This document shows positions 30,175-40,858 of a stretch of 41,080 nucleotides of DNA, piece by piece. Origin of the DNA: Nocardioidaceae bacterium (GTDB lineage Bacteria; Actinomycetota; Actinomycetes; Propionibacteriales; Nocardioidaceae); contig JAICWH010000011.1 in the NCBI GenBank assembly GCA_025934895.1, positions 1 through 41,080 of the forward strand, in the 5' to 3' direction. Each line of letters begins with the position of its first letter. The stretch's first letter is position 1. Below the pieces are notes generated by a model. That model worked only from the letters and a program-made list of their open reading frames with translations, was not told where the DNA came from and searched no databases. The position numbers were made by a program, and so were the translations under genes.

Positions 30175-31275
30175 CTACGGCGCTTCGCTCGCCTCCGGGT
30201 CGGTCGTGACGGCGCCCACCCCAGGGACCGGCGGGCGCAGCCAGTCGTCGATGTCGGTGAGCATCCGCGACCGGACGTCGTCCGGCGCCCGTGAGGCACG
30301 CGCCGACATCCGGGCGAGCTCGGCCAGCTGCTCGTCGGACAGCCCGTGAGCGGCGCGCATGGTGGAGTACTGCGCCGCCAGCCGGGACCCGAACAGCAGC
30401 GGGTCGTCCGCCCCGAGAGCCACGGTCGCGCCGGCCGAGAGCAGCTGTGGCAGCGGCACCGACGTGAGGTCGCTGTAGACGCCGAGCGCCACGTTGGAGA
30501 CCGGGCACACCTCCAGAGCAATGCCGGCCGCGACCACCCGGTCGAGCAGCTGCGCGTCCTCCGCCACCCGGACCCCGTGCCCGAGCCGGTGTGCGTGCAG
30601 CTGGTCCAGGCAGGCGCGGACACTGGCCGGACCGAGCAGCTCGCCACCGTGCGGGGTGAGCACCAGCCCGGCGCGCTCGGCGGTCCGGAAGGCCGGTGCG
30701 AAGTCCGACGTACGCCCGCGACGCTCGTCGTTGGACAGCCCGAAGCCCACCACACCGCGACCGGCGTACTGTGCCGCGAGCCGGGCCAAGGTGCGCGCGT
30801 CGAGCGGGTGGCGGGTGCGGTTGGCGGCGATCACGACCCCCATCCTCAGCCCGGTGATGCTGGCGGCATCGCGCACGGAGTCGACCACCAGGTCGGTGAA
30901 GGCGGTGATACCGCCGAAGCGGGGGGCGTAGCCGCTGGGGTCGACCTGGATCTCCAACCACCGACCGCCGTCCGCGACGTCGTCCTCGGCGGCCTCGAGA
31001 ACGAGTCGGCGTACGTCGGCCTCGGTCCGGAGCACCGACCGCGCGACGTCGTAGAGCCGCTGGAAGCGGAACCAGCCCTTCTCGTCCGCAGCGGAGAGCC
31101 GCGGCGGCCAGTCCTCGACCAGCGCGTCGGGCAGCACGACGCCGTCTCGTCGGGCCAGCTCGACCAGGGTCGTGTGCCGCATCGAGCCGGTGAAGTGCAG
31201 GTGCAGGTGCGCCTTGGGCAGCGTGCCGACGGGTCGCCCGGCATCCGCAGCCCCCGGTCCCGGGGACGGCGTCAG
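30175..31275 (-). CDS. Adenosine deaminase-family protein, apparent CTG start
   Basis: A metal-dependent amidohydrolase of purine salvage (adenosine to inosine), about 366 residues. The metal-binding HxH is in [11 protein letters not shown] (H25, H27). GFGLSNDE, the histidines of LTPHGGE and [21 protein letters not shown] and the metal/catalytic aspartates in [12 protein letters not shown] are present. The usual LDG after HxH is FTG. In this frame there is no ATG, GTG or TTG ahead of the HxH motif; the first ATG falls after it. The best start is CTG 31275, which overlaps the aspartate aminotransferase stop as CTGA. Substrate could be another adenine derivative. Confidence 0.85.
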   Translation of the reverse strand: MTPSPGPGAADAGRPVGTLPKAHLHLHFTGSMRHTTLVELARRDGVVLPDALVEDWPPRLSAADEKGWFRFQRLYDVARSVLRTEADVRRLVLEAAEDDVADGGRWLEIQVDPSGYAPRFGGITAFTDLVVDSVRDAASITGLRMGVVIAANRTRHPLDARTLARLAAQYAGRGVVGFGLSNDERRGRTSDFAPAFRTAERAGLVLTPHGGELLGPASVRACLDQLHAHRLGHGVRVAEDAQLLDRVVAAGIALEVCPVSNVALGVYSDLTSVPLPQLLSAGATVALGADDPLLFGSRLAAQYSTMRAAHGLSDEQLAELARMSARASRAPDDVRSRMLTDIDDWLRPPVPGVGAVTTDPEASEAP

Positions 31276-32507
31276 GACAGCAGCTTCTGGATCCGCGTGA
31301 CGCCTTCGACCAGGTCGTCGTCTCCGAGGGCGTAGGAGAGCCGCAGGTAGCCGGGTGCCCCGAACGCCTCGCCCGGCACCACCGCGACCTCCGCCTCGTC
31401 GAGGATCACCTCGGCGAGCTCGGCCGACGTGCGCGGCGTGCGGCCGGCGACCTCCCTGCCCAGCAGAGCCTTCACCGAGGGATAGGCGTAGAAGGCTCCG
31501 GTCGGCTCGGGGCACTCGACGCCTGGTATCTCGTTGAGCATCCGGACGATCGTCTGACGGCGGCGGTCGAACGCCTCGCGCATCCGCGCGACCGCCGACA
31601 GGTCGCCGCTCAGTGCTGCCACGGCTGCGCGCTGCGCCACGTTGTTGACATTCGAGGTGAGGTGCGACTGCAGGTTCGTCGCCGCCTTGACCACGTCCTT
31701 CGGCCCGATTATCCAGCCGACCCGCCAACCCGTCATGGCGTAGGTCTTGGCGACCCCGTTGACGACGATGCATCGGTCGGCGACCTCGGGCACCGCGACA
31801 GGCAGGGACGTCGTGGTCACGCCGGCATAGATCAGGTGCTCGTAGATCTCGTCCGTGACCACCCACAGCCCGTGCTCGAGCAGGAAGCCGCCGATCGCCT
31901 CGACCTCCTCGGCCGAGCTGACGGCGCCCGTCGGGTTGGACGGTGAGCAGAACACCAGTGCCTTCGTCCGCTCGCTCACGGCTGCCTCGAGCTGGCCCAC
32001 GGTGACCTTGTAGTCCTGGGTCTCGTCAGCCAGGACCTCGACGGGCACGCCTCCCGCGAGACGGATGGCCTCGGGGTAGGTCGTCCAGTACGGCGCCGGC
32101 AGCAGCACCTCGTCGCCCGGGTCGAGGATGGTGGCGAAGGCCTGGTAGATGGCCTGCTTGCCCCCGTTGGTCACGAGCACCTGCGCCGGCTCCACGAGGT
32201 AGCCCGAGTCACGTCGCGTCTTCTCGACGATCGCCTCCTTGAGCTCGGGCAGACCTCCCGCCGGGGTGTAGCGGTGGTTCTTCGGGTCGCGGCAGGCCTC
32301 GGCGGCCGCCTCGACGATGTAGTCCGGCGTCGGGAAGTCCGGCTCACCCGCGCCGAAGCCGATGACCGGCCGGCCGGCCGCCTTCAGGGCCTTGGCCTTG
32401 GCGTCGACGGCCAGAGTCGCCGACTCGGCGATGCCGCCGATCCGCGCGGACACCCGCCGTCCTCGGAACGGGTTCGCGGACGGGCTCGAGGTCTCGCGGT
32501 CAGTCAT
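31272..32507 (-). CDS. aspC: Pyridoxal phosphate-dependent aminotransferase (aspartate aminotransferase)
   Basis: A class I aminotransferase of 411 residues. Its reaction is glutamate + oxaloacetate to 2-oxoglutarate + aspartate, possibly with prephenate side activity as in related class Ib enzymes. [51 protein letters not shown] and the PLP-lysine motif [16 protein letters not shown] are visible. ATG 32507. The downstream adenosine deaminase gene overlaps by 4 nt. It lies on the opposite strand to tRNA-Trp and secE. Confidence 0.94.
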   Translation of the reverse strand: MTDRETSSPSANPFRGRRVSARIGGIAESATLAVDAKAKALKAAGRPVIGFGAGEPDFPTPDYIVEAAAEACRDPKNHRYTPAGGLPELKEAIVEKTRRDSGYLVEPAQVLVTNGGKQAIYQAFATILDPGDEVLLPAPYWTTYPEAIRLAGGVPVEVLADETQDYKVTVGQLEAAVSERTKALVFCSPSNPTGAVSSAEEVEAIGGFLLEHGLWVVTDEIYEHLIYAGVTTTSLPVAVPEVADRCIVVNGVAKTYAMTGWRVGWIIGPKDVVKAATNLQSHLTSNVNNVAQRAAVAALSGDLSAVARMREAFDRRRQTIVRMLNEIPGVECPEPTGAFYAYPSVKALLGREVAGRTPRTSAELAEVILDEAEVAVVPGEAFGAPGYLRLSYALGDDDLVEGVTRIQKLLS

Positions 32508-32674
32508 GGGCCTATGCTCGCACCCTCCACCCCCAGGAGCCACCCGAGCCGGATCCCGGCTCTGTCGTCGGTTCGACACCGTCTGGGACCTCCCCGTACA
32601 CTTCTTCCTTGGTGGTTCCCACCCTTGTCCGGCATGCCCGCCTGCCCGGGTGCATAGTGGGTCTCGACCATCAG

Positions 32675-32747
32675 AGGGCACTAGCTCAACTGGCAGAGCA
32701 TCGGTCTCCAAAACCGAAGGTTGGGGGTTCAAGTCCCTCGTGCCCTG
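32675..32747 (+). tRNA. tRNA-Trp (anticodon CCA)
   Basis: A 73-nt cloverleaf. The acceptor AGGGCAC pairs with GTGCCCT and the D stem is GCTC/GAGC. The anticodon stem TCGGT/ACCGA has loop CTCCAAA. The T arm is GGGGG-TTCAAGT-CCCTC, and the discriminator is G. It precedes secE as in most actinobacteria. Confidence 0.97.
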
Positions 32748-32828
32748 CACGACAGCATGTTCGACCAGAGCATCCGACCAGAACAGCCGAGACCAACAGA
32801 CCAGCACCAGCACCGGAGTGGAGGAACC

Positions 32829-33068
32829 GTGACGCAGAGCCGCCCCGTGCGCTCGACGGGATCGTCGGGGCCCTCGCGCAGCAGCCGGACCAGCCCGACC
32901 ACGTTCTACCGCCAGGTCGTCGCCGAGCTGCGGAAGGTGGTCTGGCCCACCCAGCAGCAGCTCGTCACCTACTTCCTCGTGGTGCTGGTGTTCGTGATCG
33001 TCGTGATGACGATCGTGTCGCTGCTCGACCTGGGGTTCGGGCGGCTGGTGTTCAAGGTCTTCGGCTAG
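32829..33068 (+). CDS. secE: Preprotein translocase subunit SecE
   Basis: An essential SecYEG component of 79 residues with a single C-terminal membrane helix. GTG 32829 follows GAGGAACC. The N-terminal tail is Ser/Arg-rich. The SecE signature [20 protein letters not shown] is followed by [20 protein letters not shown]. It is the first gene of the secE-nusG-rplKA series. Confidence 0.95.
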   Translation: MTQSRPVRSTGSSGPSRSSRTSPTTFYRQVVAELRKVVWPTQQQLVTYFLVVLVFVIVVMTIVSLLDLGFGRLVFKVFG

Positions 33069-33145
33069 CCCGACCGACCAGCGCCCTCCCACCCGGCACA
33101 CCGGGACCACAGCGAGATCCGAACGATGAAGGTGACGGAATAACC

Positions 33146-34030
33146 GTGTCGCAGCCGTACGACGAGAAGCTCGAGGCCGTGCCCCCAGTGCAAGCCCCGG
33201 TGCAGGCCCCGGAGCAGCCCGACGACCATCCCGTCGACGAGGCAACCGACCAGGCAGCCGACGAGGCAATTGACGAGGCAACCGACGAGGCCCCAATGCT
33301 GGAGCCGGCAGCGCCGGATGCCGCCCCGGAGGAGGCCTGGCTGGACAGCGGCGGGCCCTCGGAGGCCGCAGACCAGGTGTCCGCCGAGGACCCGACGCCA
33401 GCCGTCGACGAGCCGGCTCCGGACGCCCTCCAGGAGTTCCGGGACGCGCTGCGCGAGAAGGTCGGCGACTGGTTCGTCGTGCACACCTACTCGGGCATGG
33501 AGAACCGGGTCAAGGCCAACCTCGAGAACCGGATCTCGTCCTTGAACATGGAGGACTACATCCACGAGGTGATCGTGCCGACCGAGGAGGTCGCGGAGAT
33601 CAAGAACGGTCAGCGCAAGCTGGTCAAGCGCACGGTGCTTCCCGGTTACGTCCTGGTCCGGATGGATCTCACGGACGAGTCCTGGGCCGCCGTACGCCAC
33701 ACTCCGTCGGTGACCGGCTTCGTGGGCCACAGCCACCAGCCCGTCCCACTCAGCCTCGACGAGGTGGAGAGCATGCTCGCCCCGGCCGTGGTGGCTCAAG
33801 CGCAGGCCGCGGCGCCCGCCGAGGCCGGCGGCGCGGCCCCCCGGAAGAAGACCGAGGTCGCCGACTTCGACGTCTCCGACTCGGTGATGGTCGTCGACGG
33901 CCCGTTCGCCACCCTGCACGCCACGATCACCGAGATCAACGCGGAGTCGCAGCGGGTCAAGGCCCTCGTGGAGATCTTCGGCCGGGAGACTCCGGTCGAG
34001 CTGAGCTTCGGTCAGATCCAGAAGGTCTGA
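33146..34030 (+). CDS. nusG: Transcription termination/antitermination factor NusG
   Basis: NusG binds RNA polymerase and links transcription to Rho and ribosomes. It has 294 residues from GTG 33146. The first 105 or so residues are an acidic, probably disordered extension, part of it built from 12-bp repeats. The NGN domain follows ([41 protein letters not shown]). An Ala-rich linker precedes the KOW domain ([20 protein letters not shown] to [11 protein letters not shown]). Acidic extensions are usual in actinobacteria, though this one is long. The ribosome site is weak. Confidence 0.95.
   Translation: MSQPYDEKLEAVPPVQAPVQAPEQPDDHPVDEATDQAADEAIDEATDEAPMLEPAAPDAAPEEAWLDSGGPSEAADQVSAEDPTPAVDEPAPDALQEFRDALREKVGDWFVVHTYSGMENRVKANLENRISSLNMEDYIHEVIVPTEEVAEIKNGQRKLVKRTVLPGYVLVRMDLTDESWAAVRHTPSVTGFVGHSHQPVPLSLDEVESMLAPAVVAQAQAAAPAEAGGAAPRKKTEVADFDVSDSVMVVDGPFATLHATITEINAESQRVKALVEIFGRETPVELSFGQIQKV
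33236..33295 (+). repeat. 12-bp coding repeats in nusG, 5 units
   Basis: GACGAGGCAACC-type units recur at 33236, 33248, 33260, 33272 and 33284. They encode [20 protein letters not shown]. They form the acidic N-terminal extension. Confidence 0.88.
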
Positions 34031-34085
34031 GCCGCGACCACCGCACCACGCCCGTTCCACACGACCTAAGGACGCTAGGAAGAAC

Positions 34086-34514
34086 ATGCCTCCCAAGAAG
34101 AAGATCGCTGCGCTCGTCAAGGTGCAGCTGCAGGCCGGGGCGGCAACCCCTGCTCCTCCCGTGGGCACCGCGCTCGGTCCCCACGGTGTGAACATCATGG
34201 AGTTCTGCAAGGCCTACAACGCGCAGACCGAGTCGATGCGCGGCAACGTCGTTCCGGTGGAGATCACGGTCTACGAGGACCGCTCCTTCACGTTCATCAC
34301 CAAGACCCCGCCGGCCGCCGAGATGATCAAGAAGGCCGCCGGGCTGCAGAAGGGCTCGGGCGTCCCGCACAAGGAGAAGGTCGGCAAGCTGACCAAGGAC
34401 CAGATCCGCGAGATCGCCACCACCAAGATGCCGGACCTGAACGCGAACGACATCGACGCGGCGATGAAGATCGTCGAGGGCACCGCCCGGTCGATGGGCA
34501 TCACCACCGACTGA
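34086..34514 (+). CDS. rplK: 50S ribosomal protein L11
   Basis: L11 binds the GTPase-associated centre of 23S rRNA. It has 142 residues. [31 protein letters not shown] spans the N-terminal domain, [20 protein letters not shown] the linker, and [25 protein letters not shown] the RNA-binding C-terminus. ATG 34086 follows TAAGGACGCTAGGA. Confidence 0.97.
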   Translation: MPPKKKIAALVKVQLQAGAATPAPPVGTALGPHGVNIMEFCKAYNAQTESMRGNVVPVEITVYEDRSFTFITKTPPAAEMIKKAAGLQKGSGVPHKEKVGKLTKDQIREIATTKMPDLNANDIDAAMKIVEGTARSMGITTD

Positions 34515-34604
34515 CGGGCTTCAGCATCACGCACCTCGTGGCAGGGCAGCTGAGCGCCCGCGGACCACACTCTGGAAGCACCACCTACACAGAAGGAACC
34601 AGAC

Positions 34605-35318
34605 ATGCAGCGCAGCAAGGCCTACCGTGAGGCCGCCGGGTCGATCGAGACGGACAAGCAGTACTCCCCGATGCAGGCCATCAAGCTCGCCCGCACCAGC
34701 AGTCGGAAGAAGTTCGACGAGACCGTTGACGTGGCCATGCGTCTGGGTGTCGACCCCCGCAAGGCCGACCAGATGGTGCGCGGCACCGTCAACCTCCCGC
34801 ACGGCACCGGCAAGACCGCCCGGGTCCTGGTGTTCGCCAACGGGGACAGGGCGGAGGCGGCCCGCGATGCCGGCGCGGACTTCGTCGGGGCCGACGACCT
34901 GATCGAGAAGGTGAACGGCGGTTGGCTCGACTTCGACGCCGTCGTCGCCACCCCCGACATGATGGGCAAGGTCGGTCGGCTCGGCCGGGTACTCGGTCCG
35001 CGCGGTCTGATGCCGAACCCCAAGACCGGCACCGTCACCCCCGACGTCGTCAAGGCCGTCACCGACATCAAGGGCGGCAAGATCGAGTTCCGGGTGGACC
35101 GGCACGCCAACCTGCACTTCATCATCGGGAAGGCCTCGTTCTCCGAGGCCCAGCTCGCCGAGAACTACGCAGCCGCCCTCGAGGAGGTGCTCCGGCTCAA
35201 GCCGGCCAGCTCCAAGGGCCGCTACCTCAAGAAGGTCACCGTCTCCACGACCATGGGCCCGGGCATCCAGGTGGACCCGAACAAGACCCGCAACGTCGCC
35301 GAGACCGACGAGGACTGA
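34605..35318 (+). CDS. rplA: 50S ribosomal protein L1
   Basis: L1 forms the L1 stalk at the E site and is a translational repressor of its own operon in several bacteria. It has 237 residues. [20 protein letters not shown] and [11 protein letters not shown] form the family signature. [16 protein letters not shown] and [12 protein letters not shown] are near the end. ATG 34605 follows AGAAGGAACCAGAC, 90 nt after rplK. Confidence 0.97.
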   Translation: MQRSKAYREAAGSIETDKQYSPMQAIKLARTSSRKKFDETVDVAMRLGVDPRKADQMVRGTVNLPHGTGKTARVLVFANGDRAEAARDAGADFVGADDLIEKVNGGWLDFDAVVATPDMMGKVGRLGRVLGPRGLMPNPKTGTVTPDVVKAVTDIKGGKIEFRVDRHANLHFIIGKASFSEAQLAENYAAALEEVLRLKPASSKGRYLKKVTVSTTMGPGIQVDPNKTRNVAETDED

Positions 35319-35375
35319 CCCTCTCGTCGCGTCCGGTGTCGGGAGGGGTACGGCGGGGAGGGACCCGACCTCGAT

Positions 35376-35405
35376 TTGGCGGGGACGAGGGGCGTCGCGT
35401 ATATT
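35376..35405 (+). promoter_or_regulatory. Predicted promoter of rplJL
   Basis: TTGGCG (35376-35381) and TATATT (35400-35405) are separated by 18 nt. Transcription would start near 35412, leaving a leader of about 270 nt before rplJ. Confidence 0.6.
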
Positions 35406-35411
35406 CGTCGC

Positions 35412-35578
35412 TGAAACCAGAGACCGCCGGTCGCTGGCACTCCGGGTGTTCGACCCGGAGGTCGGCTGAAGGTCCCGCTCGCGGGCGTCCTGCGCAGGTG
35501 TCACCGTGTGATGCACGACGTGCCGCAGACTGCGGCTGACCGTGCCGAGCCCCGTGCCCTGCGCCGGGGCTCTTCGTA
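35412..35578 (+). ncRNA. L10-type ribosomal protein leader with attenuator-like hairpin
   Basis: The region upstream of rplJ contains AGACCGCCGGTCG-type sequence typical of L10 leaders. A perfect hairpin follows (CTCCGGGT-GTTCG-ACCCGGAG, 35440-35460), and later a second stem GAGCCCCG/CGGGGCTC (35547-35572) followed by TTCGTA. By analogy L10(L12)4 would bind the leader and reduce expression. Leader limits are approximate. Confidence 0.6.
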
Positions 35579-35683
35579 TGTCGGGTGCCCGCACCGCTGC
35601 GGCAGGACGAGGCTGTCTCCGGACCGATCAGTGACCAACCAGTGACCAGTCGACTGGTCCAGGACCCGTCCGGAAGGAGATCC

Positions 35684-36286
35684 ATGGCGCGGCCAGACAA
35701 GGCAGCGGACGTCGCGGAGCTCGTGGAGTCGTTCCAGGAGTCTGCTGGGGCGGTGCTCACCGAGTACCGCGGGCTCAGCGTGAAGCAGCTGCGGGCCCTG
35801 CGGCGCGCTCTCGGTGACAACGCGAACTACTCCGTGGTCAAGAACACGCTCACCCAGATCGCAGCCACCCAGGCAGGTGTCCAGGCGTTCGACGGCCTGC
35901 TCACCGGTCCTACCGCCATCGCCTTCATCACCGGCGACGTGGTGGAGGCGGCCAAGGGCCTGCGTGACTTCGCCAGAGCCAACCCTGCCCTGGTGATCAA
36001 GGGCGGCGTCCTCGAGGGAAAGTCCCTCGACGCGTCGGAGATCGCCCGGCTGGCGGACCTCGAGTCTCGTGAGGTCCTGCTCGCGAGGATGGCGGGCGGC
36101 ATGCTCGCATCGCTCAGCCAGGCGGTGTACCTCCTCAACGCGCCCCTCGCCCAGGTGGCCCGGCTGGCCGGCGCCCTCGAGGCCAAGGCTCACGAGGACC
36201 CGTCCGTGCTCGGCGGCGGGGCCGGTGAGCCGGCCACCACGGAGACCGACGAGGACGTCACCGAGGACAGCACCACCGAGGCCTGA
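35684..36286 (+). CDS. rplJ: 50S ribosomal protein L10
   Basis: L10 anchors the L7/L12 stalk. It has 200 residues from ATG 35684, which follows GGAAGGAGATCC; an upstream in-frame ATG at 35585 lies in the leader. [31 protein letters not shown] and the C-terminal helix that binds L12 dimers ([20 protein letters not shown]) are visible. An acidic tail of about 30 residues ends the protein. Confidence 0.97.
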   Translation: MARPDKAADVAELVESFQESAGAVLTEYRGLSVKQLRALRRALGDNANYSVVKNTLTQIAATQAGVQAFDGLLTGPTAIAFITGDVVEAAKGLRDFARANPALVIKGGVLEGKSLDASEIARLADLESREVLLARMAGGMLASLSQAVYLLNAPLAQVARLAGALEAKAHEDPSVLGGGAGEPATTETDEDVTEDSTTEA

Positions 36287-36357
36287 GCCTCACTCGACCC
36301 ACCCGACACCCGACCCGCATGACCGTGCGAGTCCGCAACCTGGAAGGAACCGCCACC

Positions 36358-36750
36358 ATGGCGAAGCTCAGCACCGACGAGCTGCTCGACGCGTTCAAGG
36401 AGATGACCCTCCTCGAGCTGAGCGAGTTCGTGAAGCAGTTCGAAGACACCTTCGGCGTGACCGCAGCCGCCCCCGTCGCGATGGCCGCCGCCCCGGCAGC
36501 CGGCGGCGCCGGTGCGGCCGCTGAGGAGGTCGTCGAGCAGGACGAGTTCGACGTCGTCCTCGAGGCCATCGGAGAGAAGAAGATCAACGTCATCAAGGAG
36601 GTCCGCAGCCTGACCAGCCTGGGTCTCAAGGAGGCCAAGGAGCTGGTCGAGGCCGCTCCGAAGGCCGTCCTGGAGAAGGTCAACAAGGAGGCCGCGGACA
36701 AGGCCAAGGACGCCCTCGAGGGCGTCGGGGCCACCGTCTCGGTCAAGTGA
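36358..36750 (+). CDS. rplL: 50S ribosomal protein L7/L12
   Basis: The stalk protein recruiting translation factors, 130 residues. ATG 36358 follows GGAAGGAACCGCCACC; an earlier ATG at 36319 is not preceded by one. The N-terminal dimerisation domain ([20 protein letters not shown]), an Ala/Gly hinge, and the C-terminal domain ([34 protein letters not shown]) are present. Confidence 0.97.
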   Translation: MAKLSTDELLDAFKEMTLLELSEFVKQFEDTFGVTAAAPVAMAAAPAAGGAGAAAEEVVEQDEFDVVLEAIGEKKINVIKEVRSLTSLGLKEAKELVEAAPKAVLEKVNKEAADKAKDALEGVGATVSVK

Positions 36751-36785
36751 TCCCGGTGGCCTGAGTGCCGCGCAGCACCGTCGCA

Positions 36786-36815
36786 ACGGCGGCCTTCCGT
36801 CAGGGAGGCCGCCGT
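36786..36815 (+). terminator. Terminator hairpin after rplL
   Basis: ACGGCGGCCT and AGGCCGCCGT are perfect 10-bp inverted repeats around a 10-nt loop, 36 nt after the rplL stop. There is no U-run. It separates rplJL from rpoBC. Confidence 0.7.
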
Positions 36816-36978
36816 CTGGCGTTCCGCCCGGCCAGCCGCCCGGCCACCCGCCCGGCTCGCCGCGACCGGATCGGGGAACCTCACGAGGCGCCCCAGAGGC
36901 ACGTCGCCCGGGGGCCCGAGCCACCCCGGGCCAAGCCATCCGGTCGCGGGTTCGTCCACCGGCCCGGCAGCCGGTTGC

Positions 36979-37007
36979 TTGACTCCGCCGCCGGATCGGT
37001 CCATGCT
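36979..37007 (+). promoter_or_regulatory. Possible distal promoter of rpoBC
   Basis: TTGACT (36979-36984) lies 17 nt before CATGCT (37002-37007). The rest of 36816-37130 shows no gene. Confidence 0.35.
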
Positions 37008-37133
37008 TCTTCTGTTTCCGAGAGGCCACCGCCTCCTGGACCTCTCCGCCCTCGAGGGAGGATGCCAGGCCTGCTTCATGGGTCCGGCTCCCGAGGGTCG
37101 TGATGGAGGAAGGATTTCGGTGGCCTGGACCGG

Positions 37134-37163
37134 TTGTGTTCATGGCTGCCCATGGGCTAATAT
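37134..37163 (+). promoter_or_regulatory. Predicted main promoter of rpoBC
   Basis: TTGTGT (37134-37139) and TAATAT (37158-37163) are separated by 18 nt. The predicted leader is about 97 nt and contains a hairpin CCAGCC/GGCTGG at 37192-37212. Confidence 0.6.
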
Positions 37164-37266
37164 CGGTCTTTGCGTCTGCCCTCAAATGCTTCCAGCCTGC
37201 CCGGTCGGCTGGTTTGTGGTCGGTGACGCCCGCACATAGACCGCGAGCCCTCGGAAGGACCCCCTC

Positions 37267-40200
37267 TTGGCCGCCTCGCGCAGCATCAGCACCTCCAGCA
37301 CCTCCAGCAACACCGCGGACAACCTCCTCGCACCGCGCAGAATCTCCTTCGCCAAGATCTCGGAGCCGCTCGAGGTTCCAAAGCTCCTCGACCTCCAGAC
37401 CAAGAGCTTCGACTGGCTGGTCGGCAACGCAGACTGGCAGGCCGACGTACAACGTCGTGTCGACGAGGGCGAGGACGTCTCACCCAAGTCCGGCCTCGAG
37501 GAGATCTTCGAGGAGATCTCACCGATCGAGGACTTCTCCGGCACCATGTCGCTGTCCTTCGAGAACCCCGTGTTCTACGACCCGAAGAACAGCGTGGACG
37601 AGTGCAAGGAGAAGGACTTCACCTACTCCGCGCCGCTCTACGTGAGCGCCGAGTTCACCAACAACGAGACCGGCGAGATCAAGGGCCAGACGGTCTTCAT
37701 GGGCGACTTCCCGCTGATGACCGACAAGGGCACCTTCGTGATCAACGGCACCGAGCGGGTCGTGGTCTCCCAGCTCGTCCGGTCCCCCGGGGTCTACTTC
37801 GAGCGCACCGCCGACAAGACGTCGGACAAGGACATCTTCACCGCCAAGGTCATCCCGTCCCGCGGCGCCTGGCTCGAGTTCGAGATCGACAAGCGCGACA
37901 TGGTCGGCGTCCGCCTGGACCGCAAGCGCAAGCAGAACGTCACGGTGCTGCTCAAGGCCCTCGGCTGGACCGAGCAGCAGATCCGCGACGAGTTCGGCGA
38001 CTACGAGTCGATGATGCTGACCCTGGAGAAGGACCACACGTCCGGCCAGGACGACGCGCTGCTCGACATCTACCGCAAGCTGCGCCCGGGTGAGCCTCCG
38101 ACACGCGAGGCCGCGCAGACGCTGCTGGACAACTACTACTTCAACGGCAAGCGCTACGACCTCGCCAAGGTGGGTCGCTACAAGATCAACAAGAAGCTCG
38201 GCACGACGGAGGCGTTCGACCAGCAGACGCTGACCAACGACGACATCGTCTCCGCGATCAAGTTCATCGTGGCGCTGCACGACGGGAAGACCGAGATCGA
38301 GATGCCGGCCGGGACCATGGAGGTCCGGGCCGACGACATCGACCACTTCGGCAACCGGCGGATGCGCACGGTCGGCGAGCTCATCCAGAACCAGCTCCGC
38401 ACCGGGCTCGCCCGGATGGAGCGGGTCGTCCGCGAGCGGATGACCACGCAGGACGTCGAGGCGATCACCCCGCAGAGCCTGATCAACATCAGGCCGGTGG
38501 TGGCGGCCCTGAAGGAGTTCTTCGGGACGTCCCAGCTGTCGCAGTTCATGGACCAGACGAACCCGATCGCGGGGCTCACGCACAAGCGTCGGCTGTCCGC
38601 ACTGGGCCCCGGTGGTCTCTCCCGCGACCGGGCCGGCTTCGAGGTGCGCGACGTGCACCCCTCGCACTACGGCCGCATGTGCCCGATCGAGACTCCTGAG
38701 GGCCCGAACATCGGCCTGATCGGCTCGCTGGCGACGTTCGGGCGGATCAACCCGTTCGGCTTCGTGGAGACGCCCTACCGCAAGGTGGAGAACGGCACGG
38801 TCACCGACAAGGTCGACTACCTCACCGCGGACGAGGAGGACCACTTCGTCATCGCGCAGGCCAACGCGCCGCTGACGGAGCAGAGCCGGTTCGCCGAGGA
38901 GCGGGTGCTGGTCCGTCAGCGCGAGAACGAGGTGGACGTGGTGCCGGCCGACGAGGTCGACTACATGGACGTCTCGCCGCGGCAGATGGTATCGGTCGCG
39001 ACCGCCCTGATCCCGTTCCTGGAGCACGACGACGCGAACCGCGCTCTGATGGGCTCCAACATGCAGCGCCAGGCCGTGCCGCTCATCAAGAGCGACGCGC
39101 CGCTGGTGGGCACGGGCATGGAGTTCCGGGCCGCCGTGGACGCCGGTGACGTGGTCACCGCCGTGCAGGCCGGTGTCGTCCAGCAGGTCTCGGCCGACGC
39201 GGTCGAGGTCGCCCAGGACGACGGCACCTACCGCATCTACCGGATGCAGAAGTTCAGCCGCTCCAACCAGGGCACCTGCATCAACCAGCGTCCGCTGGTC
39301 TCCGAGGGGCAGCGGCTCGAGGTCGGTGCGCCGATCGCGGATGGCCCTTGCACCGACGAGGGGGAGATGGCGCTCGGCACCAACCTGCTGGTCGCGTTCA
39401 TGCCGTGGCAGGGCCACAACTACGAGGACGCGATCATCTTGTCGCAGCGCCTCGTGCAGCAGGACGTCCTCACCTCGATCCACATCGAGGAGCACGAGGT
39501 CGACGCCCGTGACACGAAGCTGGGGCCGGAGGAGATCACCCGCGACATCCCCAACGTCAGCGAGGAGATGCTCGCCGACCTCGACGAGCGCGGCATCATC
39601 CGGATCGGCGCCGAGGTCACCACAGGCGACATCCTGGTCGGCAAGGTCACGCCCAAGGGCGAGACCGAGCTCACCCCGGAGGAGCGGCTGCTCCGCGCGA
39701 TCTTCGGTGAGAAGGCGCGCGAGGTCCGGGACACGTCCATGAAGGTCCCGCACGGGGAGTCCGGCACTGTCATCGGCGTCCGGGTCTTCGACCGCGAGGA
39801 GGGCGACGAGCTGCCGCCGGGCGTGAACCAGCTGGTGCGCGTCTACGTGGCGCAGAAGCGCAAGATCTCGGTGGGCGACAAGCTCGCGGGTCGACACGGC
39901 AACAAGGGCGTGATCTCCAAGATCCTGCCTGCCGAGGACATGCCGTTCATGGAGGACGGCAGCCCCGTCGACGTCGTGCTCAACCCGCTCGGGGTGCCCG
40001 GCCGGATGAACATCGGCCAGATCCTGGAGATCCACCTGGGCTGGCTGGCCAAGCAGGGCTGGGACATCGGTGCCAGCGACGCCGCCGACGACACCGGGTG
40101 GAAGCAGCGCCTGATCGACATCCACGCGGAGGCTGCGGAGGCAGACACCAACGTCGCCACGCCGGTCTTCGACGGTGCCCGCGAGGACGAGATCGTCGGC

Positions 40201-40770
40201 CTGCTCGGGTCCACCCTGCCCAACCGGGACGGCGTGCGCGTGGTCAAGGAGAACGGCAAGGCGATGCTCTTCGACGGCCGCTCCGGCGAGCCGTTCCCCG
40301 AGCCGGTCTCCGTGGGCTACATGTACATCCTGAAGCTGCACCACCTCGTGGACGACAAGATCCACGCGCGGTCGACGGGTCCGTACTCCATGATCACCCA
40401 GCAGCCGTTGGGCGGTAAGGCCCAGTTCGGTGGGCAGCGCTTCGGTGAGATGGAGGTCTGGGCGATGGAGGCGTACGGCGCCGCCTACGCCCTGCAGGAG
40501 CTGCTGACCATCAAGTCCGACGACGTGCCAGGGCGCGTCAAGGTCTACGAGGCCATCGTCAAGGGCGAGAACATCCCCGACTCGGGCATCCCCGAGTCGT
40601 TCAAGGTTCTCGTCAAGGAGATGCAGTCGCTCTGCCTCAACGTCGAGGTGCTGTCCCAGGACGGCACGGCGATCGAGATGCGCGACGCGGAGGAGGACGT
40701 CTTCCGTGCCGCCGAGGAGCTCGGCATCGACCTGTCCCGCCGCGAGCCCAGCAGCGTCGAGGAAGTCTGA
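37267..40770 (+). CDS. rpoB: DNA-directed RNA polymerase subunit beta
   Basis: RpoB has 1167 residues, normal for actinobacteria. The start is TTG 37267 after GGAAGGACCCCCTC. The rifampicin region reads [20 protein letters not shown] then [11 protein letters not shown]. The classical sensitive residues equivalent to E. coli D516, H526 and S531 are kept. [49 protein letters not shown] and the C-terminal [19 protein letters not shown] are all present. It is followed after 112 nt by rpoC. Confidence 0.98.
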   Translation: MAASRSISTSSTSSNTADNLLAPRRISFAKISEPLEVPKLLDLQTKSFDWLVGNADWQADVQRRVDEGEDVSPKSGLEEIFEEISPIEDFSGTMSLSFENPVFYDPKNSVDECKEKDFTYSAPLYVSAEFTNNETGEIKGQTVFMGDFPLMTDKGTFVINGTERVVVSQLVRSPGVYFERTADKTSDKDIFTAKVIPSRGAWLEFEIDKRDMVGVRLDRKRKQNVTVLLKALGWTEQQIRDEFGDYESMMLTLEKDHTSGQDDALLDIYRKLRPGEPPTREAAQTLLDNYYFNGKRYDLAKVGRYKINKKLGTTEAFDQQTLTNDDIVSAIKFIVALHDGKTEIEMPAGTMEVRADDIDHFGNRRMRTVGELIQNQLRTGLARMERVVRERMTTQDVEAITPQSLINIRPVVAALKEFFGTSQLSQFMDQTNPIAGLTHKRRLSALGPGGLSRDRAGFEVRDVHPSHYGRMCPIETPEGPNIGLIGSLATFGRINPFGFVETPYRKVENGTVTDKVDYLTADEEDHFVIAQANAPLTEQSRFAEERVLVRQRENEVDVVPADEVDYMDVSPRQMVSVATALIPFLEHDDANRALMGSNMQRQAVPLIKSDAPLVGTGMEFRAAVDAGDVVTAVQAGVVQQVSADAVEVAQDDGTYRIYRMQKFSRSNQGTCINQRPLVSEGQRLEVGAPIADGPCTDEGEMALGTNLLVAFMPWQGHNYEDAIILSQRLVQQDVLTSIHIEEHEVDARDTKLGPEEITRDIPNVSEEMLADLDERGIIRIGAEVTTGDILVGKVTPKGETELTPEERLLRAIFGEKAREVRDTSMKVPHGESGTVIGVRVFDREEGDELPPGVNQLVRVYVAQKRKISVGDKLAGRHGNKGVISKILPAEDMPFMEDGSPVDVVLNPLGVPGRMNIGQILEIHLGWLAKQGWDIGASDAADDTGWKQRLIDIHAEAAEADTNVATPVFDGAREDEIVGLLGSTLPNRDGVRVVKENGKAMLFDGRSGEPFPEPVSVGYMYILKLHHLVDDKIHARSTGPYSMITQQPLGGKAQFGGQRFGEMEVWAMEAYGAAYALQELLTIKSDDVPGRVKVYEAIVKGENIPDSGIPESFKVLVKEMQSLCLNVEVLSQDGTAIEMRDAEEDVFRAAEELGIDLSRREPSSVEEV

Positions 40771-40858
40771 GGCACCCGTCGGTACGTCGGTCGGGCGGGC
40801 GCACAGCCACCCCGCCGGCGTACCTCCCGCCTCGGTCCCACGTCTCAGCATCACCTGA

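Noticed and set aside
36816-37130. Possible small gene in the rplL-rpoB gap
   Set aside because: Open frames on both strands here have no ribosome site, no domain and strong codon bias toward shadow composition. I see only the predicted promoters and the terminator.
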